A stretch of DNA of 64,000 nucleotides from Plantago major (GCA_026545765.1 CM048840.1:26912765-26976764), one strand, 5' to 3'. Positions 22,601-35,280 are shown, numbered from the stretch's first letter. Notes: a model not told the origin generated them from the sequence alone. Translations and numbers: made by a program.

Positions 22601-23644
22601 AAACTTTGAGCTTTGATTTCAAGGGCTTTTCAATAAGACATCACTACTAAAGAAAATACACCCACAATTAGTTCCAAAAAGAGAGATCCTTGTAAACAGT
22701 TAGGCACACAGGAAACACGGAAGAGACAGCAAGCAACAAACTAAGCCAAAAAAATTTTATTTTTATTTTTTCATTTTTATGTTTTTTTTAAATTTTTTTA
22801 TTTTTTTTTGTTCAATGTTATCAGTGATGTTGAGATAACATTGACGCCAACAATGATAATCAAATAAAGCACAGCGCAGTATACCACCTTAAACACAATA
22901 ATCTATCATGATTTTGAAGTTTTCTAAAAATGTCCATCAGTTTAAGCCAATACACCATATTATCGCTCAAATAGAAAAACCATCGACTTGTGGAATTTCT
23001 AACATTCATATCTCTAACCCAATCACCAAAACAAAAGCATGTACAATCATATTTGGATATATATCTCAAAACATGCTTTTTAGCCTTCGGAAGAAGTGTG
23101 TAAGAGTTGGAAGATTATCTAGCATACACAGAAACTACATGCATCAAATTAGGATAGCTAGATAAGAGAGATAAGAGACAACCAACCATGTGAGATCCAG
23201 AGAGATTATTCCGTATCCCAGCAGATAGATCATGTCTCACCTTTTTACACAGTCTAACAACCTGCCTATATGCTTCATATTTTGTGTCAGGCTTTAATGT
23301 TATGTCCAGTGTTGACTCAACATTAAGGACAACATCACGGTTCAGTACAACAGTTTCTAGTTCCATTAGCTCATCCCTGTTCCAATTTTTTTTATCAAGA
23401 TGTTCCACATCATTACCTGCATCATGAAGAGTAAGAACAAAAACATAGTCACATGTAGTAGATGTACATGCACACATATCAATTGATTTGACATATGCAC
23501 GATGTATGATCTTCCAAACATCCTTATTGGAAAAATCAGTAAAATCTATAATATAAAGACTACAAAAATAGGGATTTGCTTGATCCATCATAAAGTACCA
23601 AACCCAAAACACCAATGAATTAGGTGCTTGGCTCTGATGCCACT
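19601..23644 (-). other. Internal region 1 of the array
   Basis: The strand next to the LTR (19601-21750) carries at least ten CTCCCCCTT-type tracts on the plus strand, which are GGGGGAG purine tracts in element orientation, for example near 19606, 19690, 19751, 20374, 20600, 20817, 20981, 21401 and 21740. Multiple polypurine tracts before the 3-prime LTR are a known trait of Sireviruses. GTTGAGTCAACA-type palindromes recur near 19903, 20481, 20780, 21342, 22814 and 23308. A duplicated GGCAGCC/CACCCCAGT motif lies at 22140-22350. No pol frame is present. Confidence 0.75.
23115..23615 (-). CDS. Hypothetical 166-codon ORF after the primer site (copy 1)
   Basis: This frame lies where gag would start, a few bases after the primer site (23630-23642). 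An internal ATG gives MDQANPYFCSLYIIDFTDFS. I see no zinc knuckle and no gag motif I recognise. The same frame occurs in copy 2 with three residue changes (N to D, R to M, S to F), but the whole internal region is about equally conserved, so this is not evidence of selection. It may be a gag remnant or a chance frame. Confidence 0.35.
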   Translation of the reverse strand: MVFWVWYFMMDQANPYFCSLYIIDFTDFSNKDVWKIIHRAYVKSIDMCACTSTTCDYVFVLTLHDAGNDVEHLDKKNWNRDELMELETVVLNRDVVLNVESTLDITLKPDTKYEAYRQVVRLCKKVRHDLSAGIRNNLSGSHMVGCLLSLLSSYPNLMHVVSVYAR

Positions 23645-24862
23645 TGTTAGAACTTTTGGACCAAGATTGGTACTCTGGACAAGTTTCAGACGATGTTGAC
23701 TATGGTGTTGAGTCAACAACGTCTTCAATAACAAAACGGTGAACGAATGCAAAGAGCAGGCGGTTCTGACGGATAAAAATATTGAACACCAGATAAATTC
23801 TAGCCAAGATATATAAAATATCTTGATCGTACCTTTAGGCTAAATTTCCATTATCAAGAAAAGTAGAATTACAAAAACTAGGTTTAATCAATCACAAAAC
23901 GAATGATTAAACTGCAAAGACTAGACCTAGAACAGATAATCAAAAACCTATTCTAGTTCGAAGACACTAAAGTAAATCTCAATCCTTAGAGACTACTCAC
24001 AAGTGAATTCGACAACAATGCCTAGTAAACACAAGAAAAACTATCTCTCAATATGTTGTGAATTGATACTCTAGAGACGATTCGTTTTCTTGTGAGCATT
24101 CTTCTTGTATATATATGAGTGCAGCCTGGTCAAGAGAACAGAACGCCAATTCGAACAGAACAAGGAGAACGCATATGTCATCTTCCTTCTCTGCGTTCTG
24201 TCACCGAATAAGAAGAACGCTGCTTCTTGCGTTTTAATTGCCAGAATGAAATATTCCTTATTTGGATATCTCAAGATATTTTCTTTCCTTCTTGCTTCCA
24301 ATGTGCCCATAACTTGCCAAACTCTTTCCTAGATTGCATTCCTTGTGTCCAAAGCAAATCAAACTCCTTCCTTTATTATTTTTCCAGCGCCCAGATCTTC
24401 CAAACTACGTTTGGATTCTTTCCAGCTCTTCCAGATTGCGTTGGGTTTCTTCCTGGAGGCCCAAGCTAACCAATCTTGATCCATTAAGCAATGTTGAAGC
24501 CCAACTTGTTATTTCCTACAAAATATCCATAGAAAAATAACTACAATTGTCGAACCGGTTAATAAACGAAGAAAGACCGAATTAATAAACTAAGTGCAAT
24601 AAATTGCACTTTCAATCTCCCCTTTAATTCTTGCCTTTCTTCACAAAACCAAAACAAGTAGTTAGTAGGAAAAACAAGACAATATCAAGCAACTCATATA
24701 AGGGCTAGATTACATTCTAGAGTAAAGTCCAAAAAGCCAAGTCTTTTAATCTACAGAATAATCACTAGAAACAACTAAAAACGTTGAACTAGTTAAATGT
24801 GAATAAAGGCTAAATTAACATTAAACAAGTTCGAATATCAAGTGCAATAAATTGCACTTTCA
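23645..24862 (-). repeat. LTR copy 2, central
   Basis: 1218 bp, TG to CA in element orientation, shared by the two units. A second TGAAAGTGCAATTTATTGCA with a purine tract inside it (about 24593-24614) mimics the LTR start. I chose the outer one because copy 3 ends there against copia DNA. Confidence 0.8.
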
Positions 24863-27800
24863 ATCTCCCCCTTAATTTCGCCTTTCTTCACAAAATCTGT
24901 TAAGTGATTAATACAGAACAAGACATATGAAATCTCCCCTTAATGAATAACTCCCCCTTGATGAAAGGATACAGAAAAGCGCTTACGAACGGAGACATAA
25001 ATCCAGAACATACTCTCCCCCTTTTTGTGAGGAAAGGAGAGAAATCACTCTTCGATAAAACTCTTTGTAATCGGTAGCAGAAGAGAGTCAGAGAGTATCC
25101 AATACTTCTATCTGTGCCAAAACCATCCTGTCGGACTCTGTAAAGGTAATTGCAGGGAAAGAGGCAATGTTGAGGATCGATGCTGACTCAACATTGTTAA
25201 CAACATTCCCGGCAGTAGCAGCAGAATCCGTTGCAGAAACAACAAGACAAAACCAAGGCAGTCAAAGAAGAGATATCGAAAAAGGATAATATCTTTCTGG
25301 GTTTTGTCAGAGAGAGAGAGAGAGAGAGAGAGGATATGGCCAAAGTGTGCTCAGGTGAAAAGGCTGCTTTTTGGGCTTGATACACTCCATCGATTAATAC
25401 CTGTTTGGATCCTTCCTGCAGATATATATATCAAAGCACAGAAAACTGTACACAACTGTTAAAGAGGGATTGGAGCATACATGAGAAACAAGTATCTGAA
25501 GTTACCAAAGAATACATCAAACAAGAATATCAATAATAGTAATTGAAATTCATCTTTGGAAAACACATGGTATCCTTGTTTAGTTTGAAACAACCAAACA
25601 AACAAGAACCCAAACCCCGATACAAACTCTGCTTATACTCCCCCTCAAGCCCAAAAGCAAACAAGAGCACACAGGGATAGGAAACAAGACAATATAAGTC
25701 TATGTCAGGAACTGACTGGTAAAGTGCAGTCGATTATTGCTGACAGACAATGTTGAGTCAACACAGAACACAACATTGCTGCAAATCTGCACCATTAATC
25801 TCCCTCATTTTGCCTTTGTTCACACAACCTACAAATCAAGGATCAGTGGCACAAACTGATTATTAACTCCCCCTTAATGAGAGAAAACAATCATACTCAT
25901 TTGAACTCATCATAGGCATCATAGAACAGGATCCTTTATAATCATACTTCTTTTGTTGACAATTCCTGCACTTAGTAGTTAGTGAATAAAGACAAAATAA
26001 CTCACATAGAATTGTAAGATAAGTGCAATAAACAAAGTTGTCTGCAATGTTGACACAACACTGCAGTCAATACTGCACTTTTCAATCTCCCCCTTTTTGT
26101 CTTTCTTCACAAAAACACACCTGAACAAACTCGTTAGAAACAAGTAAATATAACAGGCATGAAACTACAAAACTCCCCATCAACCTTAGACGAGAGCAAT
26201 ATAACAAAAGAGAGTATGACAACTTTTTTTGTTCAGATTCTCATCTCTTCTCCCCCTTTTCTGAGAAGAAAGATATCTCTCACAATAATCAATCAAGTTC
26301 ACAGAAGGTGATAAGAAGATATGCAACAAGTGTGAGTGATGAGGAGATGGTATATGATGAACAAACTTCACTCCAAAAAAGAATTTAGAAAATCTTGGGA
26401 CACAACCAAAAATCAATGACGAACAATCATAAAAAGATTTTTGGAAAGCGAAGATTTTCTTAACTCAAAACACTCAACAACTCTCCTACTTTTTGTGATA
26501 AAAGAAGAGCAGCCAAACATCTTCTCACATTCTGAAGAGATGCTACTGATTTTTTTCAGAGCAATACTAAGCTGTGGACTTCACTAATAGGACCTGCACT
26601 CAGAGCTGCGCAATGTTGGAGGTTGATGTTGACGCAACATTGAATTCAACATTGACAAATCCAGTGACTCCCCCTCACACAGTGCAAGATTATACTCCAG
26701 AAACAAAGCATTAGACATAAAGATTCAGAGAGCAATGAGAAAGTACGAGAGAAAGTGATATTAGGATGGCAAGGGAATAACACACTTCAATCCAAGGGCT
26801 ACAAAGAAACCTTTAAGACACAACCAAAAATCAATGAAGCACATTCATAAAAGATTTTTGAGAACAAAGATTTTCTTAACTAGATTGGAGACACTCAGTT
26901 AAAAACTACCACTTGTGGAGAAGTTTTAGCAAATTTCAGAGATAATATAAATCAAGCTTTAACAAAGTAAAAATTAACCCAGAAAAATAAATACTTCCCT
27001 AAGCAATCCCTCCCCCTAAATCACAACTCTTTCTCTCGAAACTTGGAAAATAAAAAGAAAGACTCTCATATAATTAAACAAAGGAACTTCGAACTGGAAT
27101 CAACTTCTAGTGGAATGTTGTCTTATATCAAGCCCTTTATTGTAAACTCGCAGTAACAAGAAAAGGTTGCAAACAAAACATGCATGATCCACACCACAAG
27201 AAAAGCTGATAAATAGCTCATAAGACCCAGCCAGAGCACTTAGCCATCACTCAAGGATCAAAATTCAAGCAGACACACAAGGTAGATATGGTGTTATCAA
27301 GTCAAGAAGGGGACTGAAATTTACAACTCAGCAGAGACTTTTAATTAACTCTCCAAAAAACTTTTATTGCGCATAGAAAAATTTATTTATTTGTGTGAAA
27401 AGGTCGTCTACTGAATGAAGGCAGCCGGAACCCCAATCACCCCAGTAGCAACACAATTTCTTTTAGGCAACACAGGTGAGCACATAGGACTGAATGCAGG
27501 CAGCCTGAACCGCATACTCCCCAGTATCCCAATACGTACTCATTTGCTGTGTCACTTTTATAGAAACAGCCTCAAGCAAGTAATCACAACGGATGAAGGC
27601 AGCCGGAACCCCTAGCACCCCAGTGTAAAAACATGTTATACCTAGCTATTCCATTTGTAATAAAAAAAATTATTTAATCAAGGAGAGGTTTTATTATCTC
27701 TTTAAAGCTTTCAACACAGACTTCCCAAGGTGACTAGAACCCACAAAAACACATGTGGTACAGACAAACCAATCAAACCTTTCATAAGGTGAGTGAATAG

Positions 27801-28919
27801 CTGAGAAAAAGGCCACAATCAAGCTCAAAAGATGGTATTTAAGATCAAACAATAGGAACACCAACACAAACCAAGAAACTTTGAGCTTTGATTTCAAGGG
27901 CTTTTCAATAAGACATCACTACTAAAGAAAATACACCCACAATTAGTTCCAAAAAGAGAGACCCTTGTAAACAGTTAGGCACACAGGAAACACGGAAGAG
28001 ACAGGAAGCAACAAACTAAGCCAAAAAAATTTTATTTTTATTTTTTCATTTTTATGTTTATTTTAAATTTTTTTATTTTTTTTTGTTCAATGTTATCAGT
28101 GATGTTGAGATAACATTGACGCCAACAATGATAATCAAATAAAGCACAGCGCAGTATACCACCTTAAACACAATAATCTATCATGATTTTGAGGTTTACT
28201 AAAAATGTCCATCAGTTTAAGCCAATACACCATATTATCGCTCAAATAGAAAAACCATCGACTTGTGGAATTTCTAACATTCATATCTCTAACCCAATCA
28301 CCAAAACAAAAGCATGTACAATCATATTTGGATATATATCTCAAAACATGCTTTTTAGCCTTCGGAAGAAGTGTGTAAGAGTTGGAAGATTATCTAGCAT
28401 ACACAAAAACTACATGCATCAAATTAGGATAGCTAGATAAGAGAGATAAGAGACAACCAACCATGTGAGATCCAGAGAGATTATTCCGTATCCCAGCAGA
28501 TAGATCATGTCTCACCTTTTTACACAGTCTAACAACCTGCCTATATGCTTCATATTTTGTGTCAGGCTTTAATGTTATGTCCAGTGTTGACTCAACATTA
28601 AGGACAACATCACGGTTCAGTACAACAGTTTCTAGTTCCATTAGCTCATCCATGTTCCAATCTTTTTTATCAAGATGTTCCACATCATTACCTGCATCAT
28701 GAAGAGTAAGAACAAAAACATAGTCACATGTAGTAGATGTACATGCACACATATCAATTGATTTGACATATGCACGATGTATGATCTTCCAAACATCCTT
28801 ATTGGAAAAATCAGTAAAATCTATAATATAAAGACTACAAAAATAGGGATTTGCTTGATCCATCATAAAGTACCAAACCCAAAACACCAATGAATTAGGT
28901 GCTTGGCTCTGATGCCACT
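24863..28919 (-). other. Internal region 2 of the array
   Basis: Near-identical to region 1, with differences concentrated near the GTTGAGTCAAC motifs (see findings). The primer site TGGCATCAGAGCC lies at 28905-28917 in minus orientation. There is an AG microsatellite near 25308-25333, also present in region 1 near 20047-20066. Confidence 0.75.
28390..28890 (-). CDS. Hypothetical 166-codon ORF after the primer site (copy 2)
   Basis: Second copy of the frame at 23115-23615, with the same position relative to the primer site and three substitutions. Function is unknown; it may be a decayed gag or a chance frame. Confidence 0.35.
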   Translation of the reverse strand: MVFWVWYFMMDQANPYFCSLYIIDFTDFSNKDVWKIIHRAYVKSIDMCACTSTTCDYVFVLTLHDAGNDVEHLDKKDWNMDELMELETVVLNRDVVLNVESTLDITLKPDTKYEAYRQVVRLCKKVRHDLSAGIRNNLSGSHMVGCLLSLLSSYPNLMHVVFVYAR

Positions 28920-30126
28920 TGTTAGAACTTTTGGACCGAGATTGGTACTCTGGACAAGTTTCAGACGATGTTGACTATGGTGTTGAGTCAACAACGTCTT
29001 CAATAGTAAAGACAAGGCGATGAATGTAACGAAACGAGCGGGTTTACAGCGGATAAAAATATTGAACACCACAGATAAATTCTAGCCAGTATATATAAAA
29101 TATACTGACCGTGCCTTAGGCTAAATTTCCATTATCAAGAAAAGTAGAATTACAAAAACTAGGTTTAATCAATCACAAAACGAATGATTAAACTGCAAAG
29201 ACTAGACCTAGAACAGATAATCAAAAACCTATTCTAGTTCGAAGACACTAAAGTAAATCTCAATCCTTAGAGACTACTCACAAGTGAATTCGACAACAAT
29301 GCCTAGTAAACACAAGAAAAACTATCTCTCAATATGTTGTGAATTGATACTCTAGAGACGATTCGTTTTCTTGTGAGCATTCTTCTTGTATATATATGAG
29401 TGCAGCCTGGTCAAGAGAACAGAACGCCAATTCGAACAGAACAAGGAGAACGCATATGTCATCTTCCTTCTCTGCGTTCTGTCACCGAATAAGAAGAACG
29501 CTGTTTCTTGCGTTTTAATTGCCAGAAGGAAATATTCCTTATTTGGATATCTCAAGATATTTTCTTTCCTTCTTGCTTCCAATGTGCCCATAACTTGCCA
29601 AACTCTTTCCTAGATTGCATTCCTTGTGTCCAAAGCAAATCAAACTCCTTCCTTTATTATTTTTCCAGCGCCCAGATCTTCCAAACTACGTTTGGATTCT
29701 TTCCAGCTCTTCCAGATTGCGTTGGGTTTCTTCCTGGAGGCCCAAGCTAACCAATCTTGATCCATTAAGCAATGTTGAAGCCCAACTTGTTATTTCCTAC
29801 AAAATATCCATAGAAAAACAACTAGAAAGGCCGAATTAATAAACTAAGTGCAATAAATTGCACTTTCAATCCCCCCCCCCCCCCCCCCTAATTCTTGCCT
29901 TTCTTCACAAACCCAAAACAAGTAGTTAGTCGGAAAAACAAGACAATATCAAGCAACTCATATAAGGGCTAGATTACATTCTAGAGTAAAGTCCAAAAAG
30001 CCAAGTATTTTAATCTACAGAATAATCATTAGAAACAACTAAAAACGTTGAACTAGTTAAATGTGAATAAAGGCTAAATTAACATTAAACAAGTTTGAAT
30101 ATCAAGCGCAATAAATTGTACTTTCA
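28920..30126 (-). repeat. LTR copy 3 (5-prime LTR of the array)
   Basis: Starts at TGTTAGAAC (plus) directly after the primer site and ends at GTACTTTCA, where copia gag resumes. It carries an 18-base C run at 29871-29888 in place of the CTCCCC tract of the other copies, and a short deletion just before it. Confidence 0.82.
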
Positions 30127-30600
30127 GGCTTGAATGATTCTTACTTAAGTATTAGTAGTCATATTCTTCTACAAACCCCAATTTCAAGTTTGGTTAAGGT
30201 ACTTTCAATTTTAATGCAAGAAGAGGGTGAGAGAGAGAGTTGCAGTATAATGGTTCTCATTAGCATGCTATGGCAATGTTGTCTCAAACACAACAATCCA
30301 AGGAATTTAGTCAAGAAGCTATAGCATGTTTAGCTAAAATGTTTTTATATGGCTAATAATAAAGATAAAAACATGCCAAAGTGTACCAATTGTGGCGTAA
30401 CTGGTCATAATGTGAAGACATGTGTTACCAACTCATTGGGTATCCACCTGGATGACATTGCTCTAAAGGGGCTAGACAAGTTCATAATCCTTTTTCACAT
30501 AACAACTCTCAAACCCATGCAGCTGTTCAAGCTCCTCCAGAAGATATGAATCTAGAGTTGTATAACCAGTTTCTACAGTTCACTAAGTTTCAATCCTAGA
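30127..30600 (+). pseudogene. Copia gag C-terminus with CCHC zinc knuckle
   Basis: The frame resumes as GLNDSYLSISSHILLQTPIS and LMQEEGERE, typical of copia gag (UBN2 type). A frameshift follows. The zinc knuckle CTNCGVTGHNVKTC (CX2CX4HX4C) is encoded around 30382-30423. Confidence 0.8.
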
Positions 30601-30760
30601 TGACTAGTTCTACAAGCTCTCATGTACATCATTCAGCTGTTGTAGCAAATCCTGAAGCATCTACTTCACGCAATCCATTGGCATGTAACAAGGAGGGGTA
30701 TGTTTTATTCTTTTCTACTAATGATATTGTGAATGCTAAGTGGATCCTAGACACGGGTGC
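30600..30760 (+). pseudogene. Copia protease, 5-prime part
   Basis: Reads to AKWILDTGA, the aspartic protease active site (D of DTGA). An LTR insertion cuts the frame within these codons, and the rest lies at 34073-34175 (HMVCSMAYFS and RISLSTGDSN, one frame off). Both the insertion and a one-base shift inactivate it. Confidence 0.8.
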
Positions 30761-33700
30761 TGAAGGTATGTATGTCCTAGAGACAATCATATTGGGGACA
30801 TATATACTTATTCACATTCAGTATTTGAATATAATTGTTATATGCAATTATAATGTATATATGGACATATACATATATTGGCATTACAGTGTTTAAATGT
30901 TATTGCATGTTTGTTTGCATTCATTTATACATGTGTTCCCATGAGTTTAATGTTGTCACTAAGAATGTGAGATCTTGAGTGATATAGCATAAACTCTTAA
31001 ATCGCCCCAATCAATGATCATCGAGAATGGGATATCGATGATGCATAATGTCCTTGGGATATTGAAGATTGGCATGTGGTCTGCTGATGTGCACTAAGAG
31101 ATTTCGATTTTCGTTATAGAACCTGTAATCCCTAAGTACAATCAAGATTAAATTTATAAGTCGGAAGTCCTCAAATCCACAGTTTATAGCGGAAAGCTAA
31201 CTTGGGATGTCGTTCTCCACGGACACTTAGCATAGGAACAAGAAAATAACGTATTTAAATTGCGTGCAGAAAATAAATAGAATGATTGCAGACAGATTGA
31301 ATTGAACATAGTAAACCCTAATTGCTTTGTTGTAAATCGATGATGTAAAGGGTGTAAAGGATCCCCGACCTCCCTCTGCTATGCTACTCCCAACTTCCTA
31401 GCTAAAATTCTACGCGATTACCTCTAACGACAGCAGGGCATAATACCATTCTGCTAAGGCGCAGTCGGCACGAGTACCCCTACTCAGTTCAATGAAACTA
31501 CTGTGTCACTCAACAGAACATCACACCACGAAGGATGTATAGAGTTGTACAACCACGATTTACGTCTAATAACTATTTCATTAATATATCACGGTATATA
31601 AAGAAGTAGCAAAAGCAGAGTTACAACGGTTCGCCTTTACAAGAGAAAGTTAGCTACTCGTAGTATCTAAGAACAGAAATTGAAAAACAGAAAGAAAAAG
31701 AAGAAGCTTAGTCTCTGATGTCTTCGTACTACTTCTAGGGTTTCCTCCTTCTGGGTGCCTGGCGGCCAACGGTTTTTGGGTTTCACTTCCCCGATGACTG
31801 GTTCTCTCTCAGGAGAGATACTTTGTGAGCGGTGTAGAATTATGAGACCTCCGAGGTCTTATTTATACTGAAAAATCCGAGCTCTGGCCGCCATTGATCA
31901 ATAAGAAAGGTTTAGGAAGGCGGGCTTTAGCCTGACAAGCCAGGAAAAAGCCTGGAAGATTTCAGAACATTCACTGCGGTCGCCTGGTGACCGCAGAGAG
32001 GCCTTCTGTGGTCCCCTGGTGGCCGCATGTTCGACTTCTACAGATTCGAATCTGTTTTCTTCGTTTTTCGATTTCGGACTTCATAACTTCGTTTCCTCGA
32101 AAAGTGGTCTTCTACAAAGTTGTTGCATCTTCAATTATCTTCGCATTGGTCGGTCTCACGACATGTTTTGACTCCTCGAACTCCGTGCAACAGCCAATCC
32201 GGCGTATTTGCTTAACTTTCTCGATTTCGCACAATTATGTCGTTTTCGCGCCTGAAATCGTGCAATTCCTCAAAAACGCGATCATGACCTATAAAATACA
32301 CATGAAGTTGGTAATTGACCATAAAACGATACAAATATTGAATCTAAGAATAAAAACGAGGGTCTAAAAGCATGTTATATCACACATTTCATTGTCACAT
32401 CATACATCATATCCTTAGAGGGATGTAGTGGTTCTCACAACTATGAATAACTCGGTAATTCATAATGGACACATGGACACTTTGGAGAGTGCTGGTATAC
32501 CCTACCGAGAAACCATTTGATATATTATGTTTAAGTGTCTATGGGAGTATCGGCTTGTAGAGTGATGTAATAGTCTTTCGACTTGAGGTCAATTCGACTT
32601 CATATGTGAAGTGATGTACTTTGGTCATGACCAACGCTTGCACTCCTGAGGGGTAGATACGGCGTGCGCTGGGTACATCATGGAGCATATGGAAGTTGTA
32701 GTTGAGCCAAGATAGAATTCATTCCTTGTAATAGAATTTGAGATAATACTCTACTTCTCATGTTTAGTTGATCATTAGTCACTGGCCAGTGCATTGGATA
32801 TGTATTCGAAATAGTGTTCGAATATATCAAGGATCAACTAATTCGATTGAGAGATATTGATTAAGTTATTGGAACAGACACAATGTCAAGTTCTAGACTT
32901 AATCGAGTATTCGTGAATGAAGGGACCGTATCATCATTAGCTCTGCATTTCAGGGAGTTTGTATAAGTCCTCACAAACGTCCTTATGTGCCAAGAATGCC
33001 CAGTGAATTGTTTAGGAGTTCGTCTGGACCTTAATTTGATTAGTGCTTGCTATACATAAGGCCATAAGGGTCATACAATATAGTAATTGTTGCATCAATC
33101 GTATGTTGGAATTAATTAAATATTAATTGGATTGAACATTTAATTTAATTGAATATCTAATTGGATTATGGATATTTAATTTATATTATGAAGGATTTTT
33201 ATTTGATAGAAAACAATTAAATGTTAATTGGATTAAACATTTAATTGAATTAAATATATTATTGGATTATATATATATTTATTGGAGAATTTTCTATTTG
33301 ATAGAAAATATTTAATTGAGTTAAATTGGATTTATTTGGACTCAATTAATTATTTATAAGATAGTGCACTTGGACGGATTTGGAATTGAAGTCGAAGGCC
33401 CAAAATAAAGAAAGAAGAAAAGGGGACCTGGGCCAAACGCCCAATTTGGTGCTCTAGCGTGCACATCACGTGCAGCAGTGTGATCGGTAGCGTGATGTGC
33501 ACGCATGAGGGAAAATTCATGGGGCGCGTGTTGGACACGCGCCACGGACCTTCTGGAGTTTTTCGTCCTTTCTTGCTCACTAATTATTTCCATTCTTTGT
33601 AGCTTATTTATTTTGGCATTTTTCCTTTTGAAGGCCTATTGAGATCCTATAAATAGAGCTACCCCTTTCATAATTCTATACCCAAGAATTCATTCGATGA

Positions 33701-34072
33701 ATTCATAAGAGAATTCATTTAATGAAGTCTCTCATGAATTCCAATAATTATTATAAATAGTTTGTGTAGAATTTTCTCTTAGAAGAATATCCTAGCAATT
33801 CTTCGAAGGAGAATCCAACAATACGCGAGATTGTGCTCAATTGTTGTGGATCAACTAAGGTCGACCACTTATACAAACAATCTGATCTAGGGTTTTGTTG
33901 TTCAATACATCAGGATCCAGAAGCTTAATATGCCGCCATAGCAAGTAAGCTTTCGATTTATATGTTACCGCAATTATAAGTATCTGTATAGCTTATCAAT
34001 TATTCATTGTTGGTGAAAATTTTAACTTTCCATTGCGTTACCTTAGAGGTTATTTTCCTGAAAAACCCAACA
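30761..34072. mobile_element. 3.3-kb LTR-type insertion in the copia protease, TSD GGTGC
   Basis: TGAAGGTATGTATGTCCTAG starts and CCTGAAAAACCCAACA ends the insert (TG...CA). GGTGC is duplicated at 30756-30760 and 34073-34077. No coding capacity was seen. A CTATAAATAGAG box at about 33648 could be the LTR promoter. After removing the nested piece at 31077-32369 about 2.0 kb remain, consistent with a solo LTR. The class is not assigned. Confidence 0.7.
31077..32369. mobile_element. Nested 1.29-kb insertion inside the solo LTR
   Basis: GCATG flanks it at 31072-31076 and 32370-32374, and it differs in composition from its host, with a TATATAAAGAAG box near 31596. Its ends (TGGTCTGCTGATG, GGGTCTAAAA) do not form a standard LTR pair, so the class and exact borders are uncertain. 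The 126-codon frame at 31987 has no recognisable motif. Confidence 0.45.
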
Positions 34073-34175
34073 GGTGCTACTACCATATGGTATGTAGTAT
34101 GGCATATTTTTCATATAACATTAAACATGTTCAAGTTAGAATTAGTTTATCTACAGGTGATAGCAACATTGCTAC

Positions 34176-34459
34176 CCGGGGCGGAGCCAGAATCTCAAAC
34201 CGCCTAGAACGTATAAATATGGAAAAAAAATATATTTACTAAAAAAGATGATTTTTTTATTATTGTTCATGCAAATATTTGAAAAAATGATAATTTTACC
34301 AATAATATATCATATATATGTGCTAAATACAAAGGAAAAACAACATATAACATAAGAAGGGTGGTGCAAAATGGAAAAATATGATAAAAAATACACTACA
34401 ATTTTTTTTTTTTTTTAAAGGGTCTTGCCCTACCCATTACCTACACACCTCCGCCCCTG
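34176..34459. mobile_element. hAT MITE with perfect 8-bp TSD
   Basis: Ends CCGGGGCGGAG and CTCCGCCCCTG form inverted repeats. ATTGCTAC is duplicated at 34168-34175 and 34460-34467, the 8-bp signature of hAT insertion. It is 284 bp, non-coding, and inserted in the copia pol region. Confidence 0.9.
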
Positions 34460-35280
34460 ATTGCTACTCAATCAAGAGATGTTCAACCTACTTATAGAAT
34501 AGCTCTTCACGATGCTCTGCATGCTCGCCAAATTTACTTTTAATCTGGTTTATGTTGCTCACTTAGCTAGAATTGAACATGTTGATTGTCATTTCTCTCT
34601 CAAATGTGTTATATACATGCACATGTACCAAAAGACAATATTGGATTTGCTAATCTCAGGTAGGGACTTTATCAGATCAATAACAAGTTTACTAATGCAT
34701 ATGCACGTGCCGTTAAAAGTGATAAGATATAGATTCAGCCACTCTTTGGCATCTGAGATTGGGTCATGCACCTATTACTAAAGTTCTTTCTATTTCTAAG
34801 TTAGAACTGTAATAAAGATAGTCTCTTGTATTGTCACATATGTCATTTATATAAGCAAAAGAAACTCAGTTTTAACGACAATACTACTATTTATGCAAAT
34901 GTTTTTGACTTATTACATGTTAATATTTGGGGCCCTTTTCATAGTACTACTTATTCAGGCCACAAATACATCTTAACAATAGTTGACGATCCAGATGTAC
35001 CTAGCTTTATAATGAAGGCATAATGTGAAACCAAGGTACATCTTTAATATTTTTACAATCTAGTCTCAGACACAATTTAAGTACAAAATCAAATGCATAA
35101 GGCCTGATAATGGACCTGAGTTTCATCTTTATGATTTTTATTCTTCTTTAGGTATTGTACACACCGGAGATCTTGCGTAGAGACTCCACATCAAAATGTA
35201 AAGTGGAGGGAAAACACCAGCGCCTATTATAGGTTGCTAGAGCTTTGTTGCTCCAGTCACATACCTTTGCAATATTTGTC
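34460..35280 (+). pseudogene. Copia GAG-pre-integrase and integrase core, multiply broken
   Basis: After the MITE the copia frame continues (FTFNLVYVAHLARIEHVDCH), then LWHLRLGHAP (GAG-pre-integrase, near 34747), CHICHLYKQKKLSF, LLHVNIWGPF and YILTIVDD (integrase, near 34913-34990), RPDNGPEF (35100-35126) and SCVETPHQN (35173). Stops and frameshifts lie between these blocks. Sequence after about 35230 does not match copia, and an LTR remnant follows directly. Confidence 0.8.

Larger units (their letters stand above)
18420..30126 (-). mobile_element. Tandem LTR-internal-LTR-internal-LTR array (Sirevirus-like, no pol)
   Basis: Three LTR copies (18420-19600 truncated, 23645-24862, 28920-30126) alternate with two internal regions (19601-23644, 24863-28919); the repeat period is 5262-5281 bp. 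In minus orientation each full LTR runs from TGAAAGTGCAATTTATTGCA to TTCTAACA. It is followed by TGGCATCAGAGCC (primer site, tRNA-Met-like), and purine tracts of the AAGGGGGAGAT type precede the next LTR. No reverse transcriptase, integrase or RNase H frame exists. Such arrays arise by unequal recombination between LTRs. The outer right border is exact because copia gag resumes at 30127; the left border is truncated and has no target duplication. Confidence 0.85.

Noticed and set aside
31987..32367. 126-residue plus-strand ORF
   Set aside because: Inside a non-coding nested insertion; composition and lack of motifs suggest chance.
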